Source: CAZKHG01 sp964552655
Lineage (GTDB): Bacteria; Bacteroidota; Bacteroidia; Bacteroidales; Tenuifilaceae
DNA length: 9,578 nucleotides
Assembly (NCBI GenBank): GCA_964552655.1
Contig: CAZKHG010000072.1
Location: forward strand, 1 to 9,578
Direction: 5' to 3'
A program made the translations under genes and the position numbers. The notes beneath the pieces were generated by a model, which did not search any database, was not told the origin of the DNA, and saw only the letters and a program-made list of their open reading frames with translations. Below, in pieces: positions 1-4,945 of this stretch (within the stretch, counting starts at the first letter, position 1; each line of letters opens with the position of its first letter).

Positions 1-700
1 ATTGAAACATTATCCGTTCAACTTCGGGATAATTTTTAAGCACCCAAGGAGGTGTGATAGAATGTGTTTTTTTGTTGAGGATGAAGGAACTTGTAAGAGA
101 CAAGCAGTTGGCCAATTCAATTGGATACTCAGAAATTATTTTTGAGAGGTCAACATTTTCGCAAATTTCGTTTTTAAACCTATTCCTAATAAGTTTTTCT
201 GGGTCATTGCTTTCACTTGTATATTGAATAAATCGGAAAAAGGAATAAAACTCTTTTTTATCATTCAACAGCAAATAGAAAATTTGCTTTAGTGTTTCGT
301 CTGTTTGTTTGAAGGCGGCAATTTCATCATAAAACAGATCTTTTGCTTTAATAGAATCGTTCAAGGGATTATTTGTGTCTTCCGATTGCAGTTTGTCGTC
401 TTTAAGTAGTGAATGGTAGGGTTTGGTTGGGAACAGCAAAGGAGAAAGAAAAAGTGTGTCAATGATATTAGCGGTATTTATTCCTGCATTAGCCAGTGCA
501 TTACCTATATACTTTATATCATGGTTGAAAATGTTGTGTCCGCAGATATATTCTGTGCCGTTTAAAAAAATGATAAACTCAGTAAGTGAAGTTTTGTGAA
601 AGGAACTGCCATCTTCCTTGATGCTTCCAATGTCAAGAATCCTCCCGCTCTTTGGTTCTATCTCTGTATCAACAAATGCAATCGAATTCATATTCACCAT
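1..700 (-). CDS. N-terminal part of DEDD 3'-5' exonuclease domain protein, probably exonuclease-RecQ helicase fusion (runs off the window)
   Basis: The minus strand is open from an ATG at 700 to the window edge (233 codons seen), with a TAA directly upstream of that ATG; a second in-frame ATG lies at 691. The first ~130 residues read as a DnaQ/RNase T-like exonuclease fold. D11 and E13 lie in FVDTE (motif I), D61 in GHNIFNHD (motif II), and D115 in NNPLND followed by KAKDLF (motif III), so all four metal-binding acids are present. Residues 130-233 are a helical linker ending in PPWVLKNYPEVERIM. From memory, this exonuclease with the YHSLLKDDKLQ segment is found at the front of very large RecQ-family ATP-dependent helicases in Bacteroidota, acting in DNA repair or recombination. 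The helicase motifs would lie outside the window, so the RecQ part is inferred. A stand-alone exonuclease is the alternative. A consensus promoter lies at 833-863. Confidence 0.65.
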   Translation of the reverse strand, partial: MVNMNSIAFVDTEIEPKSGRILDIGSIKEDGSSFHKTSLTEFIIFLNGTEYICGHNIFNHDIKYIGNALANAGINTANIIDTLFLSPLLFPTKPYHSLLKDDKLQSEDTNNPLNDSIKAKDLFYDEIAAFKQTDETLKQIFYLLLNDKKEFYSFFRFIQYTSESNDPEKLIRNRFKNEICENVDLSKIISEYPIELANCLSLTSSFILNKKTHSITPPWVLKNYPEVERIMFQ

Positions 701-831
701 TTAGACTTTTGAACCGTTACATTAGGTTTGTAAACTCACAATATGCCATTGTTGCAAGTATCCTTAATAATGAAAATTCTTCAACATTATCATGCAATCT
801 TGATTTAATAAAACCAACTTGCTCAATTCTA

Positions 832-880
832 TCAAATTTAATAATAACCTGCAAATCTTCAAACTAAATAATAACTTGCA
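832..880. repeat. 27-base-period imperfect tandem repeat
   Basis: Two 22-base copies, at 832-853 and 859-880, match at 19 of 22 positions and are separated by 5 bases. On the minus strand each copy holds a TTTG. The period of 27 places one TTTG at the -33 position and the other at the -7 position of the promoter at 833-863. Confidence 0.7.
833..863 (-). promoter_or_regulatory. Bacteroidota-type promoter for the exonuclease/RecQ-like gene
   Basis: On the minus strand, TTTG (863-860), exactly 19 bases, then TAAATTTG (840-833) match both elements of the Bacteroides-type promoter (TTTG, 19-21 bases, TAnnTTTG). Transcription would start near 828 and give a leader of about 125-130 bases before the ATG at 700. 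The match is by eye; the transcription start is inferred. Confidence 0.55.
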
Positions 881-892
881 TTGAAAAAAGCG

Positions 893-1459
893 ATGGAAAC
901 CCTGCGAACTTTTGTTGCATTAGATATTAGGCCAAACGATGAATTGATTGCCAATTGGAATGAGTTAAAGAATATACTTAAATTCGACAGGATTAAATGG
1001 GTTGATAGCAACACCCTTCACCTTACCCTTTTCTTTTTAGGCGATACCCCTGCGAATAAGATTAAAACTATGTCGCAAAATATTACCCAGGCTCTTTTTC
1101 AAACAAATTCTTTTCCTTTAACAATTAAAGGTTTTGGGAGTTTTGGAAAACCAAACCAACCTAAAGTTCTGTGGGTGGGTGTAGAATCATCCCGGGAGTT
1201 GCTTGAGCTAAAAGAAAAGATAAATGGTGCTCTAATCCCATTAGGGTTTTTAGAGGAACATAAGGAGTTTAACCCGCATATCACGTTGGGCCGGGTAAAA
1301 GAGATTAAGCCAACGGAAGAAATCAAAAAGTTTATTCAGCAGAAAAAAGAGGTAATGTATCAGACAGTCAATATCAATGAGGTTGTACTATACCAAAGCA
1401 TTTTGCGTTCCGACGGACCAATCTACAAACCACTTAATACCTTTAAACTCCATAGATAA
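893..1459 (+). CDS. thpR: RNA 2',3'-cyclic phosphodiesterase (2H family, LigT/ThpR)
   Basis: The product is a cytoplasmic 2H phosphoesterase that, by family, opens 2',3'-cyclic phosphate ends of RNA to 2'-phosphates and can ligate tRNA halves in vitro. With the ATG at 893 it has 188 residues, a normal length for ThpR. Both catalytic motifs are present: HLTL (H43, T45) and HITL (H129, T131), about 84 residues apart as the pseudo-symmetric fold requires. The N-terminus LRTFVALDI, the LHLTLFFLG segment and the GFGSFGKP..PKVLWVGV segment are typical. An in-frame TTG at 881 would add MKKA. I prefer the ATG because METLRTFVALDI is the usual family start and an A-rich GAAAAAAG run precedes it. The gene is divergent from the exonuclease gene and convergent with the sugar transferase, so it is probably transcribed alone. 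No good promoter was seen close upstream. Confidence 0.92.
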   Translation: METLRTFVALDIRPNDELIANWNELKNILKFDRIKWVDSNTLHLTLFFLGDTPANKIKTMSQNITQALFQTNSFPLTIKGFGSFGKPNQPKVLWVGVESSRELLELKEKINGALIPLGFLEEHKEFNPHITLGRVKEIKPTEEIKKFIQQKKEVMYQTVNINEVVLYQSILRSDGPIYKPLNTFKLHR

Positions 1460-1510
1460 ATGCTTTGGTTAAATAATTAAAGGCTGGCAAAAATTAGTAA
1501 AAGAGAAAAT

Positions 1511-2926
1511 TTAAACGCCTTTCCCTTTAAAAATAGTAATCAGGGTATAAATTATAATTTTTATATCCACAAAAATAGACATGTTCTCAATGTAAAGCAG
1601 ATCGTACTTTAGCCGTTCCACCATCTGATCAATGTTCTCGGCATATCCATATTTCACCTGCCCCCACGATGTTATACCAGGTTTCACCTTTTGCAGGTGA
1701 ATGTAATGCGGTGCAACCTGAACAATCTGATCAATATAGTACTGGCGTTCAGGCCTTGGGCCTACAAGGGACATTTCGCCCCGTAAAACATTGAAAAAGT
1801 TTGGGATTTCGTCAAGACGGGTTTTGCGCATAAACCGCCCGATAGGTGTAACCCGCATATCGTTCTTGCTCGACAGGGCAGGACCCGCTGCCTCGGCATC
1901 AATGAACATTGAACGGAATTTGAACAGTGTAAAGGGTTTGCCATATTGACCAATCCGCTCCTGCTTATGCAGTAATGGCCCACGTGAGGTAGATTTGATC
2001 AGTATGATCAAAATCAGGGCAATGGGAATACTGATTATTATTGCTATTAGAGCAAATATATAATCGATAAGCTGTTTCAACCTGACCTGCCAAACGGGCA
2101 TCAGCTCAAATGAGATCAGCATTAGGGGTGCCCCAAGAATCCCGGACATTTTAACCCTGCCTGTCAGGTAATCGTAAAGACTTGGAATGGCTTTTACAAC
2201 CACATTAAGGCCAAGCAGGTCGTTAATGATCTTTACCATGTTGCCCCCATCGCTCTTGTCCGGGGCTATTAGCAATTCCTCAACCTGATAATTTCTGACA
2301 ATCTGACTAATTTCAGCAATACCGCCAAGCTCAGGGATTATCCCTTGCAGCCTACCTGATGAATTTTGATTTATTGGCACGTAACCAATAATTTTATACC
2401 CCTGTGATTTTTTCTGCGATTGAAGCTCATTGTAAAGTTCAAGAGCTTTTTCTCCATCTCCAATTATTACTGTTTTAAACCCGTAAACCCGCTTGTGGAT
2501 CTTGTGAATGGTATCCGATGTAATGATGAGCCTGGGAATATATGTAAGTAAAAAAATCAGAATAAACAGAGTGGTAAAAAGCTGATAGTAGTTGCGGTAA
2601 GTTGAAATATAATCGTCCAGCAGGAGGAGAAAAAATATAAAGATCACCCCGATCAGAGTAATGCTAATGCTATTGCCCAGCTCCTTTAGCCTGGATTTTC
2701 GGAAAACATCATTATAAAAACCTGTAACGTCAAAAAGAAGCACCCAGAACATACAGAACAGCACCAGCCCCAAAAAAAATTTTGAATCAGGGGTAAAATA
2801 TATGTTTTCGGCAAATAACGGGGTTTCTATAAATCTTTTACGATAGTAGTTAAATAATGTCCATGCTATAGCAGCACTTACAACATCAAAGAATATATAT
2901 TTGAATACCTGTTTTTTCCGATTCAC
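1511..2926 (-). CDS. Undecaprenyl-phosphate sugar-1-phosphate transferase (WcaJ/WbaP-like polyprenyl glycosylphosphotransferase)
   Basis: This inner-membrane enzyme transfers a sugar-1-phosphate, often glucose or galactose, from a UDP-sugar to undecaprenyl phosphate, the first step in building an exopolysaccharide, capsule or O-antigen unit. The 471 residues have the full layout of the family. Four hydrophobic segments lie near 10-26, 50-68, 86-104 and 114-131. A Rossmann-like CoA_binding_3 domain spans about 150-260 (TVIIGDGEKA). A re-entrant hydrophobic segment lies at 286-311, and the bacterial sugar transferase catalytic domain runs from 315 to the end. Visible motifs are KFRSM (336-340), the Asp-Glu pair D372-E373 in TRLDEIPN, SLVGPRPE (386-393) and KPGITSWGQV (415-424). 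The start is a GTG with an in-frame stop 12 bases further upstream. It lies 64 bases after the oxidoreductase-like gene, with no promoter in between, so co-transcription is likely. The exact sugar cannot be told from sequence. Confidence 0.93.
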   Translation of the reverse strand: MNRKKQVFKYIFFDVVSAAIAWTLFNYYRKRFIETPLFAENIYFTPDSKFFLGLVLFCMFWVLLFDVTGFYNDVFRKSRLKELGNSISITLIGVIFIFFLLLLDDYISTYRNYYQLFTTLFILIFLLTYIPRLIITSDTIHKIHKRVYGFKTVIIGDGEKALELYNELQSQKKSQGYKIIGYVPINQNSSGRLQGIIPELGGIAEISQIVRNYQVEELLIAPDKSDGGNMVKIINDLLGLNVVVKAIPSLYDYLTGRVKMSGILGAPLMLISFELMPVWQVRLKQLIDYIFALIAIIISIPIALILIILIKSTSRGPLLHKQERIGQYGKPFTLFKFRSMFIDAEAAGPALSSKNDMRVTPIGRFMRKTRLDEIPNFFNVLRGEMSLVGPRPERQYYIDQIVQVAPHYIHLQKVKPGITSWGQVKYGYAENIDQMVERLKYDLLYIENMSIFVDIKIIIYTLITIFKGKGV

Positions 2927-2990
2927 AAACCGTGGTTTTTAAGAGGAAGCAATATAGAAAAATTAGCAGGTAGAAAAAAATAAACCAGGG

Positions 2991-3857
2991 TTAATTCACC
3001 GGTGAAAGTCTTTCCTTTATTGTCGCCAGGTGTGTAAGCGTTTCTATAGCCTTATCAACACTAAAATTTATTGGTGTTCCACTCACCAGCTCCGCTATAA
3101 ACTGCCTGAAATTAGATGAAAACAACGAATCGGTTAATAACTGATGAGGTGTAAAAAGGGTATTGGTATTTGAAAAAAATTGATGCGATGGTAAATCTTT
3201 CTGGATGATATTCTCCCCTGAGAATAGCCTTAAATAGCTGTAGGCCGGTTCATCCAACCTGGTCAGGCTATAAACAATGACGCTATTGTTATCGTACTCA
3301 AGCCGAAGGTTTAGCGCTTTTGGTGTAATACTGAAAATTGGAACACCATTCACCCGCAGTTTTTTTACTCCGCAAGGTTTAAGGCGTACAAACGATGCTA
3401 TATCCTGAACAAGTATTCTGGAAAATGCCAAATCGTTGGTATCTGCTCCTGTGTCCCGATTCATCTGAATCATGAAATGCTTGATATAAAGTTCACTAGG
3501 ATCAATCAGGTTGAAACCGGAACAACCAAACCCAACCCTCCTGTTTATTTCAAATGCCAGCTCTTTCAGGGTAATCAGCTCATCCAGCTTATAATCGGGC
3601 AAACTGGCAAGAAAAATATTGATCCCCTTTTTTAGGGCTTTTGCAGCCAGCTTAAAATACGATTTCCCATCAAGAAAAATTATTGCCAGCTCAATTTGAG
3701 CTATCAGCTCATCCTCCGGTTTCAGGAATGAAAGATCGTTTGTAAGTCCTTCCTTCTCATTTACAGAGATACCTGCAAGTTGAAGCTTATTGGATAAAGC
3801 AAAATGGGTTACTAAATCCAAATCGGGAATCTTTTCAAAGAAAAAGCCGGTTTTCAT
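2991..3857 (-). CDS. Degenerate Gfo/Idh/MocA-family oxidoreductase-like protein
   Basis: The 288-residue product resembles NAD(P)-dependent sugar dehydrogenases of the Gfo/Idh/MocA family but appears reduced. Residues 56-110 follow the second half of the Rossmann domain: IELAIIFLDG, then KLAAKALKKGINIFLASLP where the family has a GKHVFLEKP-like segment, then a helix and RRVGFG. Residues 143-215 resemble the family's C-terminal beta-sheet domain (LVQDIASFVRL, VKKLRVNGVPIF, VYSLTRLDEP, RLFSGENII), and the end (NFSVDKAIETLTHLATIKERL) matches the usual last helix. The N-terminus has no GxGxxG dinucleotide-binding loop, and the EKP lysine position is changed to LPDYK, so catalysis is doubtful. The protein may be a non-enzymatic partner in polysaccharide synthesis. 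The ATG at 3857 follows a candidate promoter at 3902-3909. It is first in a two-gene unit with the sugar transferase. Confidence 0.6.
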   Translation of the reverse strand: MKTGFFFEKIPDLDLVTHFALSNKLQLAGISVNEKEGLTNDLSFLKPEDELIAQIELAIIFLDGKSYFKLAAKALKKGINIFLASLPDYKLDELITLKELAFEINRRVGFGCSGFNLIDPSELYIKHFMIQMNRDTGADTNDLAFSRILVQDIASFVRLKPCGVKKLRVNGVPIFSITPKALNLRLEYDNNSVIVYSLTRLDEPAYSYLRLFSGENIIQKDLPSHQFFSNTNTLFTPHQLLTDSLFSSNFRQFIAELVSGTPINFSVDKAIETLTHLATIKERLSPVN

Positions 3858-3901
3858 TTTTAAAGTGAACCTTTTGTGGTAATATTAAATAAGCAACACG
3901 G

Positions 3902-3909
3902 CAAACTTA
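3902..3909 (-). promoter_or_regulatory. Candidate -7 element for the oxidoreductase-like/sugar transferase unit
   Basis: TAAGTTTG on the minus strand matches TAnnTTTG exactly and lies about 45 bases before the ATG at 3857. No clear -33 TTTG is found at the right distance, so support is moderate. Confidence 0.4.
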
Positions 3910-3974
3910 TACTAAATTTAGGCTGCTGAAGAATTTTGGTCTATCCATTTATCAACTAATTAATAACAAATCAT

Positions 3975-4008
3975 ATATCAAAATGGCAGTATTTTAAAAT
4001 ATTGATAT
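3975..4008. repeat. Inverted repeat in the divergent regulatory region (possible operator)
   Basis: ATATCAA (3975-3981) and TTGATAT (4002-4008) form perfect 7-base arms around 20 bases, and the space between contains the 12-base palindrome TATTTTAAAATA (3990-4001). It lies between two divergently transcribed genes, one of which encodes a Crp/Fnr-type regulator, so it could be an operator. AT-richness makes chance symmetry likely enough that confidence is low. Confidence 0.3.
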
Positions 4009-4049
4009 TCAATGTATTAACATCATTTAAGTATCGTGGTAATTTTTTT

Positions 4050-4080
4050 TATGCTGCACGGCATTTTTTTACTAAATTTG
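4050..4080 (+). promoter_or_regulatory. Promoter for the Crp/Fnr-family regulator
   Basis: TATG (4050-4053, three of four matches to TTTG), 19 bases, then TAAATTTG (4073-4080), an exact TAnnTTTG. The ATG at 4104 lies 24 bases further on. This supports the ATG at 4104 over an in-frame TTG at 4002, which would lie upstream of the promoter. Confidence 0.5.
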
Positions 4081-4103
4081 AATCCGTTTATAACCCATTT
4101 ATT

Positions 4104-4805
4104 ATGGCTCAGCACCCACTAGAAATACATAACGCATTTGAATCCATCTGCGCATTGTTCTATAACCTTCGCCCAGAAGAAAAGGATAAAATCAGCAATA
4201 ATTTCTCCTGCACCTTTTACAAAAGAGGGGAAATCATATTTAGGGACGGTGAAAACCCCACAGGTCTGGTTTGTCTTTACAAGGGAAAAGTTAAACTGTT
4301 TAAGGAAGGAGTTGGTGGCAGGGATCAGATTGTAAGAATGGCAAAACCTGTTGGTTTTATTGGGTACCGTGCGCTGTTTGCCGATGAAACGCACAATGCA
4401 ACAGCACAGGCAATTGAAGATTCTCTGGTTTGTACAATTGATAAGGATTGCCTTTTTGAAATACTCAATTCCAACGCTCCTTTAACCTTTAATATTCTAA
4501 AATCTTTGGCTACAGAGCTGGGCTTTTCTAACAGCCGGACGGTAGCACTTACACAAAAACATATCCGGGGCAGATTGGCTGAATCGCTCATTTTTCTTCG
4601 CGATACCTATGGGCTGGAGGACGATGGCAAAACCATAAAAGTTTACCTTTCCCGCGAAGACCTGGCGAGCCTTTCTAATATGACCACATCCAATGCCATC
4701 CGTACCCTTTCCAACTTTTGCAACGAGAATATCATTGAGCTCGATGGCCGACGGATAAAAATTCTTGATGCATACAAGTTGGAACGGATCAGTGATTTGG
4801 GTTGA
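4104..4805 (+). CDS. Crp/Fnr-family transcriptional regulator
   Basis: The 233-residue product has an N-terminal cyclic-nucleotide-binding-type beta barrel (about 25-120), a long dimerisation helix (about 125-165) and a C-terminal winged helix-turn-helix (about 175-222). In the latter, LSREDLASLSNMTTSNAIRT matches the usual Crp pattern of LSREDLA..S.TT..AIR.L. The phosphate-binding cassette aligns to GFIGYRALFADETHNATAQA. The Arg and Ser that grip cAMP in E. coli CRP appear replaced by H97 and N98, so cAMP is an unlikely ligand. Six cysteines are present (16, 36, 57, 110, 116, 206), but not as an FNR-style N-terminal iron-sulfur cluster. The ATG at 4104 is chosen because a consensus promoter ends 24 bases upstream. 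Targets are unknown; its own promoter, the divergent polysaccharide unit and the next gene downstream are natural candidates. Confidence 0.85.
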   Translation: MAQHPLEIHNAFESICALFYNLRPEEKDKISNNFSCTFYKRGEIIFRDGENPTGLVCLYKGKVKLFKEGVGGRDQIVRMAKPVGFIGYRALFADETHNATAQAIEDSLVCTIDKDCLFEILNSNAPLTFNILKSLATELGFSNSRTVALTQKHIRGRLAESLIFLRDTYGLEDDGKTIKVYLSREDLASLSNMTTSNAIRTLSNFCNENIIELDGRRIKILDAYKLERISDLG

Positions 4806-4817
4806 TCCCACGAAGCG

Positions 4818-4836
4818 TTGTAACAGTCCATTACAA
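4818..4836. repeat. Short inverted repeat downstream of the regulator gene
   Basis: TTGTAA, seven bases, then TTACAA forms a symmetric 19-base site 13 bases after the stop codon. There is no T-run, so it is a poor terminator. A dyad of this size could be a binding site for a dimeric regulator in front of the next gene. Confidence 0.25.
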
Positions 4837-4892
4837 TCTCGATCATATAACTCACTTACTCCTGGTGAATTTTGCGATTCGAAACAAATATC

Positions 4893-4924
4893 ATTGATCG
4901 GGGTTGGAAAAAGGGTTATCTTTC
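4893..4924 (+). promoter_or_regulatory. Candidate promoter for the receiver-dikinase fusion gene
   Basis: ATTG (4893-4896), 20 bases, then TATCTTTC (4917-4924). Each element has one mismatch to TTTG / TAnnTTTG. The ATG at 4946 lies 21 bases downstream, the same arrangement as at the regulator gene. Confidence 0.35.
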
Positions 4925-4945
4925 GAAATAAATTTTTGGATAAAA

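Noticed and set aside
723..730. TAGGTTTG on the plus strand as a thpR promoter
   Set aside because: It is 163 bases from the start codon and no TTTG lies at the -33 distance.
652..867. Plus-strand open frame of 71 codons
   Set aside because: It overlaps the start of the exonuclease gene and its promoter on the other strand and has a low-complexity translation unlike a known protein.
881..892. TTG start that would extend thpR by four residues
   Set aside because: The ATG at 893 fits the usual family N-terminus better.
1460..1510. Terminator between the convergent thpR and sugar transferase genes
   Set aside because: Only weak AT symmetry is present; no stem with a T-run was found on either strand.
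4002..4103. TTG start that would extend the Crp/Fnr regulator by 34 residues
   Set aside because: It lies upstream of a consensus promoter, is rich in aromatic and basic residues unlike the family, and crosses the likely operator region.
4077..4145. Two copies of TTTGAATCC near the regulator start
   Set aside because: The match is short (9 bases), one copy is inside the gene, and chance is sufficient to explain it.
4119..4855. Several antisense and overlapping open frames across the regulator gene
   Set aside because: They are out-of-frame shadows of a clearly recognised gene with no domain of their own.
4904..4945. TTG start that would extend the fusion protein by 14 residues
   Set aside because: It lies upstream of the candidate -7 element, and the ATG at 4946 gives a better N-terminus.
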